64,000 nucleotides of DNA from Halichondria panicea (GCF_963675165.1 NC_087389.1:5814621-5878620); one strand, 5' to 3'; shown: positions 10,102 through 22,640, numbered from the stretch's first letter. Notes: generated by a model from the letters alone, not told the origin. Translations and numbers: made by a program.

Positions 10102-12012
10102 TCAGAAAATATTGTTATCGCACTCTTCAAACAGCTCCACCACAGAGCTCATCTTAACATCCTTCATTTCTAGGGTACTATAATCTGCTCTGTAACTAGA
10201 GTTCTGATGGTCTAAATTGAAAGGGTTTTCTGATTGATCTTAACACATTATCAAAAGGCCTCTTTCTAAGCTTTTAGAAGATACTGAAATTAACATTATT
10301 ATACCAACGCACCCTTCCAACAATTCCACCCTAGAGCTGATCTCCTCAGTGTTGATAAAGTTGAGGACCATTTCCAGTCCAACAAAACATGAGAGAATAC
10401 TAAATCCTCGAGCTCTCTTCATTCCAGATCTGTACGATGTCTTGATCGAACCCTCTTATCCTCACACCCACACCACACACACAGTCACCACCGCCCACAC
10501 ACTCTGAGAACTGCTCACCCACAGCAGCCAACAACAGCTCCTGCCATACCTTGGTCTGAGGGGGCGGGGGATTATGACATGATTATGATTGTGATTTCAA
10601 GTGTAAAATTTTTTTGTATTTTATGCATCCGCTAACCTGTATCTAAGCACACCATTGGAAAAGTAATTCTGAGCTACATGTATCAGGGTTTCATACAGAG
10701 GGGGGATTTCCCACCCCAGCCAAAATCCCTCCCCTATATAGAACTCTGAAAAATTTATGATGTCATATAAAACAAAATGTACTAAGAAGTATACTAGTAA
10801 AACGTCATGATTTGAAACACACAAAAAGCCCAAATTGTACCTCACATGATCATTTCGTAAATTTTTTCCAGGGAGCGGCCTCCCTGAAATAAACGTTTCC
10901 CCCTCACAGCTAAAAATCCTGTATGAAACCCTGGGTCTATTGAATACAGCAAATTGGACAATATGAACACAAATTACGGTCTCTCAAAGATAGCTACCAA
11001 AACGACTGAAATTTGGAAAACAGTGTAAGGCTATCATAACATAGCCGTTGCTTATCACAGAACTTGTATACTATAATCATGGCGCCTCACTGTGTGCATC
11101 TTTCTGACTTTGAATGACCACAATCCACCATGAGCATTATCAGAGTCCTCCCAAATAGGTCTCCTATTCTCATTCCTCGTAAGATGGTAGCTCTCTCTCT
11201 CGTCCAACTGCTCTATGGGACGAATATTGTTGACCACACCCCAAAATGCCTGTTGGTAGGTAGGGGGCGATGTATTGATATTATAATGAACGTGATGGAC
11301 ATCACCTTGATGGTCTTGACTGTACACAAAGGTTTTAGATTCTCAAAGAAATCTTTGGCAGTTGCTCCTCTTCGTGTACTGTATGAATAATGAGCACATT
11401 CACAATATAATTATAATAACACGCACACACCATATTATAGTACAGGAGCACAGCACAAAATACACTATAGAGTACAACACTAGTAGTAGATACAGCATGG
11501 GACAGAGGGCCAGTTGCCTGTATGACTATTCCATAAAACACGAGGATTCTCATGCTACATCTCTGTTTTATATCACGATGATCCCGTACCAAATCATGCC
11601 TCGAGGCTATACGTAATATAACAGGGAAGGGAGTGTATGACTTGACTGCACCTTGTTACCTGGATACAGCACAACGATACTTTACAAGGAGGGGGACAGC
11701 ACAAACACAGAACTGGCATAACCAGCTACACACACACAATGGCCACCACCAGATATATAACTACACCATTTTGTCCCCCTCTCAACTATCCAGTTTCTAC
11801 ACACACACACACGTACGTACACACACTCACGCGTCATGCCAAAACGTCCACGGTGAGTTAAGGAGATAATTATCAGGGTCCCCCCCACTAGGCTCATTCA
11901 CAGCCACGGCATCTTCCCTTGCCTTCCTTGATAGCCTGGGAGAGCTGGTCCGCATCTCTTCACCACCTTGCCCTGTTCTCAGAGTGTCTTCTGCCACTGT
12001 ACCGTCAGCCAT
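10102..12012 (-). CDS. EIF4E3: eIF4E family, class III (eIF4E3-like) cap-binding factor
   Basis: Model: complement(join(10102..10177,10401..10555,11091..11249,11306..11378,11831..12012)), 645 nt, 214 residues, all phases compatible; human eIF4E3 is of similar size. Exon 1 ends NSPWTFWHD; exon 2 has ATAKDFFENLKPLCTVKTIK; exon 3 has AFWGVVNNI and RRPIWED...GGLW; exon 4 has VWQELLLAAVGEQF and VQIWNEES. These are hallmarks of the eIF4E fold. The Trp of PIWED, one partner in the cap sandwich, is present. The first sandwich Trp position aligns with Phe here, in line with class III proteins, which lack that Trp. The start is MADGTV at 12,012; an upstream in-frame Met sits at 12,027. The last exon (...SSVVELFEEC) is the least certain, since a degenerate look-alike lies at about 10,315-10,350. 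Confidence 0.8.
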
Positions 12013-12324
12013 CTTGTAGGGAAACAAGTGGGAGAAACTAGCAAAACACAGATGTAGTTTATTAGACTAACGACCTTTTCCTAGCTTAACAAACAGTTTG
12101 TTCCTTGGATGACCTTTACCATTATTTTTGCACACTGGGCGAAGCAATGGGCAATTTTTTTTAAAGAATTCACACAAATAGCACAGATCAAGGAATTAAC
12201 TAAAACAGTGCAAGTATGACATGCACAATAATGAGTTAGGTTCTATTGCACACCACAGGTTCAGGTTTTCTGTGTGTGAAATAATTGCATAATTATACTG
12301 AAACACGATGACAGCATGATTCAC
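12013..12324. other. Spacer between eIF4E3-like and Roc-COR genes
   Basis: About 310 bp separates the start of the eIF4E3-like gene from the stop of the Roc-COR-Death gene, both on the minus strand. Promoter, 5' UTR and 3' UTR signals must lie here, but no specific motif stands out. Confidence 0.5.
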
Positions 12325-15300
12325 TTACCTAGCTGCTGACTGACAAATGTAAGTGGCCAATTCTTCCATTCTCATATCCAGTACAATGTCCACTAGTGCT
12401 CGGTACGTGGCTGCACCTGGATTATGCTGTCTCCACACCTTTAGAGTATGAAACATTGCTGTTTGCATGTCATTGAGAAACAAAGCATATTTAACATCTT
12501 TCTGTTCAGCAGGGCTCAGCCCCAACATAGCAGGGTAGGTCTCCACATTGTCAAAGTGATCTGCCAGGTCCAACATGTCTGTCTCTTCAATTTCAGTATC
12601 AAGTTGAGAGTCGGTCACTTTTGTACGCTCCTTCAATTCCTCAATGGTCACAGTCCTCGGTCCACCAGCTCCTGGGAGAAGGAAAGGGGTGTGGTTAATG
12701 GGTGGAGTCTCTGATACAATATTTATTATGTTTTACATAATTATAGACATGAAATTCCTATAGCTGTACAGAACACTACCTTGTATCGGGTACTAATTTT
12801 AGCAAATTTGTAATTAACGCTAAATTAAGTCCCCACTAATAATAAACGCATTTAGTTCTTTTTTTCAAACTCTTGCGTGTACATCTTTTGACAAATATTG
12901 TGCTAATGAATTTGCTATAAATCTGCCAAAATGAGTACCCTAAAAACTTAAAACGTTCAAATTACTACTGTCTATAAATAAGTTATATATATACAATGTA
13001 TGCACATACCTGAGGGAATGGTGTGTGGATATGAAGTGAGGACATCTTGTGAGGTATCTCCTTCAGTGACATCAGATGGTACAGCATCAGTCAGTACAGT
13101 AGAGGCTGTGTGTATTCATTAATAATATAACTGTCATTGTGAAAATACACTATACATCCTGCGTGCAAGTATATAGATTGCCGACAAAGATAGCAACACT
13201 CACCTGTTGTATGTTGGTCTGTTCTGTGTGTAGACTGCAGGGCTGTAGTACAAGTAGCCTCGTCACTAGCTGTGGGGTGGTGCTCTACTGGTGATGCCTG
13301 AGAGAAGCTCTGTTCATTGATGAGAGTGTCTGGATCAGTGACATCACTAGGAGTGTCCACTGTATCCACAACCTCATCTATTGGATGGTGCTCTACTGGT
13401 TCGTTAGTGGAATACCATGAATCAATGCTGTCATCATCATCATCATCATCAGAAGAGATCTACAATAAGATCACGATAAGTGTTAAAGAATGATATGACA
13501 CAACACTCACTTGAGTACGCTCCTTCAATTCCTCAATGGTCACAGTCCTCGGTCCACCAGCTCCTGGGAGAAGAAAAGGGGTGTGGTTAATGGGGCGGAA
13601 TCTCCGACAGTGAACAGACATTGAATTACCTAACTCTCTAAAAGTACACCCAGATATAGAACACTACAAATTCAATTTGAATTAACAGAAGCATACTTTA
13701 CATCATTATAATAATTATTGTATACTGTATAGCGCGAAATTTTCAAGGTGCTTAATTTTCGCTGATTTCATGGGTTAGCAATCCTACACAAAAATGAACT
13801 CCAAGAAAATTGTTAGAATTATCTGCTATAACGTGCAAAGATTAAAGGCGTGGTAAGCAGTTATTTCCACGAACATTGTGCAACGAAATGCTTTAAGATC
13901 TATAGGCTATTCCACGATATATAAGTGCCTCAAAAATTTCACACTATATATACGGTACGTAATCCACACATACCTGAGGGAATGGTGTGTGGATATGAAG
14001 CGAGGACATCTTGTGAGGTATCTCCTTCAGTGACATCAGCAGCTGTGTCTAATATTGAGATACAGTATTCAGCTGTATCTATATACACTACAACTACGTA
14101 TAAGAATACCAATAATCTGTTACCAACGGCACTTCCTTACTGGTATATAGCTGTTGATCACTCATCACCGTCTTCTTAATACACACATGTTCCATTGCAG
14201 GAGACAATTTGTCTGAGGAGGGAATATTTATAATACAAAAGTGATTACAAAACAAAGCTTACCAGAAGTAATGAGCTGATCATGATCATGTACTTCCGTC
14301 TTCAAGCACACATCTTCCATTGCAGAATTACCTGAGGAAAAGCAGACACAGCAGTTACGCTCATGTATAGTACGTTAGTCAATTAACATGCTCACTCAAA
14401 CAAGGCTGTTGATCACTCATTCCAGATCCAGTGCTACTAACAACATTGGCCAGAGTCCCACATTGATTGACTGAAAACAACAAGAAGAATCACAAAAATT
14501 AATGACAACATGCATAACAGCGTAAAACCATCACGTTATACATAATAATAGAGCTACATTATAATTATAGATTAATACATTATGCTCCTACCCTCCCTGG
14601 CCTATAAGTTACAAGTTGATTCTTGAAAGGATATATAAGAGAGAGAACCATACAGTAATTATTATTGAATGGTAATAATGACTCACCATCCGCAGCCGTA
14701 CCTAACCAAACAGTATGACTCGTCTTGAGATCCCCATCTAGATCAAAATCTTCAGAACAGCACCACAGTTTTGTCGATACATGGATATCAGCAAAATGGC
14801 GTTTGCCTTGTTGTGTTGCTCCTTTGTGAGGGCAGAAGATGCTAATGACTGGCTTGTCGTTGTTGTAGTGAAGTGCATCAGAAGCAGCATCTACACCTTC
14901 AAGGACACTGGCTCTAACTAGAGGACACACGGTCAGAAGTACGTGTGGTCGGGCTTTGATATGGACCTCCATATAAGAGAAGGAATCAATCAGTGTAACG
15001 CTACCAGGAGAATCGGGTAACCGAAACTTGACACAGTTCCTAGCTAAAAGAACCGGCTCTCCAGAAGGAAGACACACTATCCACCCACACTTCTTCATGA
15101 GGAACACCACTAGACAACAGAAGACCCCACATCGAATACAGCCACTGACGAATCGGATGAGAAGAGGATCAGCTGAGGAAGTGAACACACGATGGTCCTC
15201 TAGCTCAGAGGGTGGAACAGATCTGAGGAGACTGGGCATGAGAAACTCCACTTGAGAGAAAGAGCAATCAACTCGACCAAGTAGTGGGATGGTGAGAGGG

Positions 15301-16753
15301 GCTATTACCAGAAGCTCCATCATGATTGCTATCATATCAGCAGGTGTGAAAAGGCCGTCTTCGTAATGCTTCTGGAACTCTTCCGATTCGAGCATATCAA
15401 TAGTGAAAATGCCTTGATCTCTGAACTTGAGCCATTTTGCAGCCTTGGCAGAAGGAGGTTTCCTTTGATCCCTCAGGGAGACAGCATGTTGTGTTAACTC
15501 ACTGACTTTGTCTAGTGGGACTTGAGGATCCACAAACACAGTGTGGGGCAGGATGTGTGGGTAGTAGTGGACAATGCACATGTCATTGAAGTAGTCGAGA
15601 GCAGCATCCAATGCAGATGGAACGAATCCAAGCTGTTGAGCCAAAGCGATACACTCACTCTTACTAAGGATACCTCTTTTCATGATCTTGCAGAGCTTTT
15701 GTAGAGCTAACTCGAGGATGAACCACCACAGGGGAACTTTGAGGTCGAATGTAGGCGAGTTTTCTACAGCTTTCCGAATTTCTTTGGCAACCTCTTGTGC
15801 ATTTTTATCACGACTGCAAGCGTTGACGGCGAATATCACCTGTTTCAATGGTAGATTGCTGTAGATGACTTCTTGTTTCAGTTCAGGAGGCAAAGCATCA
15901 AGCAAGGCTTGGTTTTTCTTGTCGATAACTTTTTGATCTTTGATTTTATCGGAGAAAGTGCCCACAAAGATGGGGCGTGGCGTTTTCCCATCCCTCGTGC
16001 AGGAGAGAAAGGATCGCAGTAAACTCATATTGGTTTCCAGATAGGAAAGGTGAGATGGAGATGAGGGACCGACTGGCTTTCCATCCTTGTACAAGTCGTC
16101 GTGGGGATAATCTGCAAAATCATCAGTGAGCCTGGAAACAAACAGCCCTGCTGAAGCATGTCGAATGAAGAGAGGGGCCACATCGTGAAACTGAGGCTGT
16201 CCTCCATTGTCGGTCACACGCATCGTTTTCGTACCAAACAGTTCTTTGCCTTCAGTTGAGGAGATTGAGGCTTCTTGTTGTGACGGTGTTGACACCATAG
16301 CTTTAACGACTAACGTGACAACATCTTCAATTGCTTGCTGCACAGGAGACACACTTTCTTGAGAAGGTGGGATTGAAGTAGCTTCGGTTGCTACACTGGT
16401 ACTGGCCTCAGTGGACAATTCCTTGAGCCTGGTCTGAAGGTCACTAGGTAGCTTGTCACGAGAGCCCTGGGGTAGATGCTGAATGGCCTTAGCCAACATG
16501 TTGATCAAATCCTCTTCACTCACTTCCTCCCATTTGTTCTCGGAAGTCTGGAAACGGAGATTGGTGACTGGTCGAACGTGGGCTATTCTATCTCGACAAG
16601 GAGTACTGTTTCGTACTTCTGAGGGTGGATTGCCAAGCAAGAGATTCTTTGTAGCTGATTTACCGCTACCAGCTGCACCCATGAGTAGGAGATTGATGTT
16701 GCGAAGAATAACGTATCCATCCTTCATGGCCTCATCAAAGAGATGCTGAGACT
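12325..16753 (-). CDS. Roc-COR GTPase with C-terminal Death domain (ROCO type), 5' end missing
   Basis: Model: complement(join(12325..12671,13010..13105,13204..13459,13511..13563,13974..14048,14141..14212,14263..14331,14396..14470,14687..16753)); every junction keeps frame. The large exon has a Ras-of-complex P-loop (GAAGSGKSA), a switch-II-like DNGGQPQF and a COR region (VPLWWFILELALQKLCKIMK...). It starts at a strong acceptor (ttttaatcacag), so an upstream exon is missing from this model. Small exons encode an acidic linker with a run of seven Asp and two Death-derived shards. The terminal exon is a Death domain (VTIEELKERTKVTDSQLD...) with a TAA stop. Family knowledge: Roc-COR proteins are nucleotide-switch scaffolds, and Death domains recruit apoptotic or immune adaptors. 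The linker and Death exons are near copies of those in the two NLR genes. Confidence 0.83.
13511..14331 (-). repeat. Tandem derivatives of Death-domain and linker exons inside the Roc-COR gene
   Basis: Exons 14,263-14,331 and 14,141-14,212 both encode variants of 'SAMEDVC.K..V.DQQL', resembling the first helix of the Death domain. Exon 13,511-13,563 is a 53-nt head of the Death exon (GAGGPRTVTIEELKERTQ). Exons 13,974-14,048 and 13,010-13,105 are two copies of a 'DVTEGDTSQDVL.SYPHTIPS' linker. All keep phase, so each could be spliced in without breaking the frame. Confidence 0.7.
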
Positions 16754-19368
16754 CTGTGATTAAAAAATTGCACAACTATAGCTGAATACTACGCCATACC
16801 AATATTTGATTACTTTTTTAGAACCGAAGCAGGTAGGAAAAATAAGCGCTCATGCATGAGGTCAATAGCAGATGCTTATATTCGAGAATGCGCCTATAAT
16901 GCAGTCATATTCTAGCCCCACCCAGTAACCGGATGTCTCTGTGACGAGTGATGTTTCGAGGCAAGCTAACTCGATCTATATCATAATTATATGTTATAGT
17001 TCATTTTACAGTTCATTTTAAATTCATAATTATTATAATTTATTATAAAAATATTCATAAATATTGACCAAGAACTTGGAACAAAAGGACGTCTCACATT
17101 CTCTCAGCATGATCAGACAAGGTAACAGCATGCCCAGAGAGTCCTTCCAGATGGATATCACCAGCTATAATTATAGCTACCATGCACTGTACAAGCTAGC
17201 TCATAGGAATCAATTCAAAATGTTCACCAAATAATATATTATCTTTCGCATGCCATGTAAACGTAGCGGGTAATTTTTGTGGGGTAAAAATTCGTTCCAC
17301 TCGAACATGGTGATGTTCGTGAGTCAAAATGTTCATTGCCTGCACTGCATTGCATGAGTTCCAGTAAACCACGCCTAGGTCAGCTTGCCACGAAAATAAT
17401 TTACCCCACAAAAATTATCCGCTATAATTATGGTAGTCTGTCAATTGGCTTGGCATAATCAACCCTACAGGTTAGGTAGTCCATTGGTTTGGATATAGCC
17501 TCAACAAAACAAGTTATTAGTGTTTCAGATTTTGATGTTAAAATCCCCCACACGCCTCAGGGTTAATTGTATTGACATTCTGCGCAACCAAGACAGTGTG
17601 AAAACACAATACAATAACAGTACTTGTGATCACACATACATGTTGTATTGTAAACAAAATTAGATCAAATTATACGTAACTTGGTGCGTGTAACAATAGA
17701 GTACATTGAGTGTGGAAGGCAACTAGGTAGCTCTAGTTATACAATAGAAAAGCATTTAATGGAAGGACCGGCATCAATCTGCTACAAACAATGGATACAG
17801 CAGCTGTATGTACATAAACCTTTAAAGCTTGCTAAGTGAGTGACCCACCAATGACAGGGAATGTGGCTGATCATTACAGGAATGTGCTATGAATGAATTA
17901 ACATGATGATGTCACTAAGTACACAGTACAACGTTACCAACCCAATCACTCAATCACAGTGACTGTACATGTATGTGTGCATATATTGATGCAATGTCCG
18001 ATAAACAGTATCCATAATTAATTATAACACATGTACCACAGTGTGTGGAATATAGTCAAAGGAACAATGCTCTAGCTTGATCAAACCAGGACCACATGGA
18101 AGGGAGTAAGCAACTAATACACACCATATAAATACATGTCAGGTATGTCAAACACACTTGTAGTAATGTAATTTGTGTGTGTTGACCAAGGCTAGGCGGG
18201 CTAATCATAGATTAAGTCTACGCATGTGCTTGTGCAATTAATCCATGATTTGAGTGGTTGCATACAAACCTTATTAAGGTAATGAAAGAGGTGAAGCTAA
18301 CAGTTTAATAAGAGCGGGATTACCAACATTGAAACATTGAGACAGCGAACAACAGCTGTACGTACACACTACATGTATACAGTAGAGGACAAATTAAAGT
18401 TTATGATGCGTTTGTTAACCCGAGGCACTCCACGGGCTATAGTAGTCAATCTGTGTGTCTGTGGATATGAGTCTATACTCACCCGGATGTGATAGCACTG
18501 TATTGGTAGCATGGCTAGCCTCAACACAACAAGGTTTTATAATATTAAAGGTTAAAGCTTTGTTGTCGAGCAAAAGCTAAAAAGCATGAACTGCACGTTG
18601 GCCTATATGTACACGTGACTTTGATTCGAGGCTGTAAACGTATAGACCTCAAACTAACGCCGAGGGTTTGCACTTCAGTTTGATTCTGTTGCACAAACAA
18701 AATAATTGTTTTTGTGCGTGTGCGCTCAAGCTTGCAATATATAGGTACTGAGAGCAAAAACATTTTAACTTTCCTCGTAAATAATTGGAAAATGCAGAGC
18801 GGGATTACAAACATTGTACAATGGATTTTGTACGTACAGTCTACTAATAACTATAGTCACGGTAGAGGACAAATTAACGTTTCTGTTCTGTTTGCATATA
18901 ATTATAGTCTCTGCATTTGTGCTGATTCTGTTGCACAAGCCAGTGGGAAATGCAGTAGCTAGGAAGGTACTGAGAGCGAGCGGAAAACATTTGAACGCCC
19001 AAGCACAGGAAGCCACACCCACTTTCCTGCGCATGACAGGTGTGGTCACTAAACGTACAAAAGCTCAATCTGAATACCTAGTGCTGCTCACTGCTTATGA
19101 ATAGCTCCACTTTAGCTTATACTATAAGGCCTAGAGGGGTGCTCATCTCATAGCTGGATAAGCAAAACAATTGTTTTTGTGCATGTGCAATCAAGCTTGC
19201 AATATCAAACCACTAATCATATTCATAGTAATTAAGGCTGATAATGTAAACACAGTAATCACTAAACCATGCACAGGTGGTACAGTCAAATTCCTCAGTC
19301 ACCAAATATTCCAGTTATATGGTACTATAATTATGCGAACGAAACAGAAACTTTAATTTGGCAAGTTG
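16754..19368. other. 2.6-kb region without recognised gene
   Basis: The 5' exon and promoter of the Roc-COR gene are expected here but I could not place them. The region contains a small inverted-repeat element (17,264-17,424). It also has a local repeat pair (18,300-18,420 and 18,790-18,900, sharing 'agcgggattac' and 'gtagaggacaaatta') and a second pair (18,700 and 19,160, 'caattgtttttgtgc'). No convincing coding exon. Confidence 0.5.
17264..17424. mobile_element. MITE, TAGCGGGTAATTTTTG ends
   Basis: The left end TAGCGGGTAATTTTTGTGGGG is matched by the reverse complement of the right end (CCCCACAAAAATTATCCGCTA), with about 100 bp between. It belongs with the related elements at 43,198, 44,411 and 48,169, but its CCGTA outer tip is lost. 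Confidence 0.7.
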
Positions 19369-22256
19369 CTACAGGTACGAGTGATTGCAACTATGAGCAT
19401 CAACACTCACTGTACTATAAAGTTCCTTGCTCCCCTCACCTTCCTTTCTCTGCCTCTCTGGTCTTCCTCGTATCTCAGCAATCCTATTCTCATTGATATG
19501 TATCCACCTCTCATACCCTTGTATCGTTGAGACACAGTCCTTGATCTCCCCCTCCACCTCCTCCAGCTCTCCCTGCAGTTGTCTCCGGTCCTGGTCAGTG
19601 ATGTCACCAGACAGTCTCTGTTGGAGGGTAGCTCTTCTCTGGGGGGAGTAAAGAATATATATACGACTGAATGAACATTCCACCAAATAGAACATGCAGC
19701 TGATACAAATCACTACTGCACGTTATAAGGTTAACAAATTGCGTACAATCCACATAACAAAATATAAAGGTCAGCAACCACTAACCTATTCAATCAGTAA
19801 AAGTGGACTTATAAAACATACACAAAGGTAGACAAAAAGCAACCATTCATCATACAATGGACAGTACATGTACACACATTGTCGTTCTGCTAGACTACGT
19901 GTACCACTCTTACCACGAGAGTAGTAAGTGCAACTGTCAACACTCACCGTCTCGTGACTCTTCAGTTCACTCTCCTCCTTAGCCTTCCACTGGACAAGGT
20001 GAACAAGACAAGAGTGATTAGACTGTGTGTTTGTGGTCACACATTATGAGTTGTCTATAGGTGTAGCTACAAGGGTCAGGTAAGGATATGAGACTATACA
20101 AACTGAATGCACATGAGGTATACGGTATGTTTGCCAACATTGTTTGACTCACTTTCTATTGTTCCAGATATTCAGTAACCATGGAAATGTGTGGAGAGAG
20201 ACAGTACATAATCACAAACTTGTACACTATGAGTCACGGCATGTCAATAATTTATATTACACATGTACACATACAACTCAAACATTACTGACACAAGTAC
20301 AGTCACAAGTCAGTGCAGTGTCCCGCTCACCTTCTGTTTAGTCCAATGAGACACCAGCGTAAGACACACATGGAAACAGAGAGAGGGGGATGATGGTAGG
20401 AGCAGTGAGTGCATTCATACATGTCTGTATACTGTAACTTACATTCTGTTGTTCCAGTAATCATTAGCAGTAGTCACATTAACAAGTAGTAGGACACGGA
20501 CATGTAGAGAAATGAACATGTTCAAATACAGGAATGCATTCACACATGTATACATCAATTATTGCAAGTACACGTCTGTACAGCATGAAACTATCAAGAG
20601 CAGTACCAATCCTAAATAAAGCCACACAATTTCTGCCTTCATGCAGTAGTACATGTACACAAGTCAGTCTAGTTTGCCATTAAATATACAATGCTCAGCT
20701 AGCGCACACTGACAATAATAAACTCACGCGCTGTTGTTGAGTAACAGTCCACAGAGGGTACATGTGAGGAGAGAGGATATGAACACACTGGTAGTAAATC
20801 AGTACACACTGGCTAGTACACACACAGGTACTTAGTACTAGCAATGGCAGATAATGGAAAGGTCAGTGGGTGGGTCAGTGGAAGGGACGGTAAACGGTAC
20901 AACAAGCATCTTACATGTACAACTTTGATACGTATGATTTTGTTTGTCGTACAATACAACACATGACACACACACACAATCACAACACACCTTAATGAGA
21001 TCCTGAGACACATCAAATGGTACATGTGAGGGAGAGATTTAATCTTAACACACATACAAGACATCAGATCAGTTAAACGCTGGTGTGTATGGGACACATA
21101 GCAACAAGTGGAATACATCTAGACCTATAAGAAGCTCACCTCCTACAGTAGTCCAAATCAGTGTGAGGTCCAACATAGGAATGAGTATGTGCATGGGAAG
21201 AGACAAACACGATAATGTACCAACTTAGATGCATATTCTATGAACCAACAAAAGTATTAAAAGTACAACCTAATAAGTTTTGTGGGCCTCGGCTAATACC
21301 AAGTTGGCAATATGCAAATTAAGAGATAAAGACATTTTACGATTTCCTACAATTAGTGTAGGAGTTCCTATAGTAACCATTAAAATAAGTGTACACGTAC
21401 AAACACAACTTACATGCTGTTGATCCAGAGAGGGAGAGTCCACAGGGCAAACACGTGGGAAGATAGTAAATGAATGATTACGAGGTTGAATGTGATCATA
21501 CTAAAATATTAATATTTCCCTATATAAAACACTATGGCACTGCACACACACAAGAGTAATAATGGGGAAGTAGAAACATCACAGAATATGCAACAGACAC
21601 TAAATACTCTGACAACACACACAAACTTACAGCCTGTTGTTTCAGAGGGTCAGTCAAAGGTGAGGTGGAGATGCATGAAATGGAAGGAAGAGAACATTAG
21701 TACAGTGATACAGTACACTAGTGATGCATGACACAGGGGAGGGGAAACAATTATTGTGGACAGCCAAACATGCAGACTGAAACACTTGATTAACCATGCA
21801 TACTTTCAAGTACTACTATACGAGTAGATCTACTGGTCTCAATTAAGGAATAGTATCACATTCAGTTATCCGTATGTGCTCTTCTTTACACTGTCTACCT
21901 CCTAACAACAAGTGCTCAGACCACAAGCATGTCAGCTTGGTAGAATGTGATTGCACACAACGTACCTCAATGGCGCTCTGTTGTCCATCCAGAGAGAGTG
22001 GTACATGTGGAGAGAACAACAACATGAGATAAAACACCTCACACTGACAGGGTAGAGTGTAGGCACTATACTGTGATGAATGAATGATGCCAAGTGTGTT
22101 TATGGGTGGTCAACAAGTACATCTAGGCACTAGGAGAATGCACTGATCATTGAGTGTCTATCTATCATGTGAATATCATACCCTGTCATCATCAGTCAGT
22201 CCATCCTCCTTCAACTGTGGGGAACTAGCAGCATTCAGTGTTGTAGATTCAGCCAT
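19369..22256 (-). CDS. Coiled-coil protein gene with a serial micro-exon array
   Basis: Start ATG at 22,256 (MAESTTLNAASS...). Predicted exons, 5' to 3': 22182..22256, 21966..21977 (SAIE), 21631..21633 (A), 21414..21416 (H), 21140..21142 (E), 20991..21002 (DLIK), 20728..20730 (R), 20443..20445 (N), 20331..20333 (K), 20153..20155 (K), 19948..19989 (14 residues, WKAKEES...), 19440..19638. Every exon before the last is a multiple of three, and each is bounded by an AG acceptor and a GT donor, mostly GTAAGT or GTGAGT. The long exon is a charged heptad-like coil (RRATLQQRL..., GELEEVEGEIKDCV). The 3' end is unclear: reading through the donor at 19,440 gives a stop at 19,369. I do not recognise the family, though the coil resembles kinesin-type stalks. 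If the micro-exons are not used, the array is a decayed tandem intron duplication. Confidence 0.55.
20140..22060 (-). repeat. Tandem intron/micro-exon units (about 8-9 degenerate copies)
   Basis: On the plus strand a recurring motif (cttac-NNN-CTGTTGTTCCAG or close variants) is followed by 'gtacatgtgaggagaga'-like sequence, at 20,150, 20,330, 20,440, 20,725, 20,990, 21,140, 21,410, 21,630 and 21,960. Spacing is about 110-330 bp. The units look like diverged tandem duplicates of one intron segment holding an acceptor, a tiny exon and a donor. Confidence 0.65.
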
Positions 22257-22500
22257 TATCAATCTCAAATTAGTTCTTTGTTGTTCAAGGCTAGTCAAAG
22301 AGGGGCGTAGCTTGTAGGTTAAATGAGGGAATTCCCCACAGCAGCCAATTATGTAAGGGAATTTCCCAGCAATTAAATTTGATTTGCAAAAACATTTCAT
22401 GATCATGTACATTAAAATTGTAGACCACAGTCAATAATTGTATCAAATGATCATTTGAGGACAACACAATGAATGAGGTATAATTATACAAAAACAAAGT
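22257..22500. other. 5' flank of the micro-exon gene
   Basis: Upstream of the ATG at 22,256; AT-rich, no recognised exon. A promoter is expected here but no TATA-like or initiator signal can be singled out. Confidence 0.4.
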
Positions 22501-22598
22501 GTGTTCAAGTCCAGGAAGCAGCTGTCACAGACTCTGACCAACTTCTTTGAGGAGGGCAGCTGGGTGCTTTGTGAAGTGCACTGTTGGCAGAATATCAT

Positions 22599-22634
<36 letters not shown>

Positions 22635-22640
22635 GGGGGG
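22501..22640. repeat. Exon-like 100-bp block plus (TG)n, second of three
   Basis: The copy here has 'gctgtcacagactctgaccaa' and 'gggtgctttg' where the other two copies have 'gctgtacagactctgac' and 'gggtactttg'. It again enters (TG)n immediately after 'atcatcctg' (22,603-22,632). Confidence 0.75.

Noticed and set aside
12325-12335. GTAAGT at the end of the Death exons taken as a donor to further exons
   Set aside because: In all three genes the same bases supply an in-frame TAA directly after the domain, and no downstream exon could be found, so a terminal exon is simpler.
18714-19104. Overlapping open frames on both strands around 18.7-19.1 kb
   Set aside because: No splice framing, no recognised motif and no repetition elsewhere; treated as chance open frames.
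20140-21980. Longer exons reading LEQQN, LKQQA or LDQQH in the micro-exon array
   Set aside because: No AG acceptor precedes these longer segments, and two of the copies contain in-frame stops (for example LEQ then TAG). Only the 3-nt and 12-nt versions have both splice sites.
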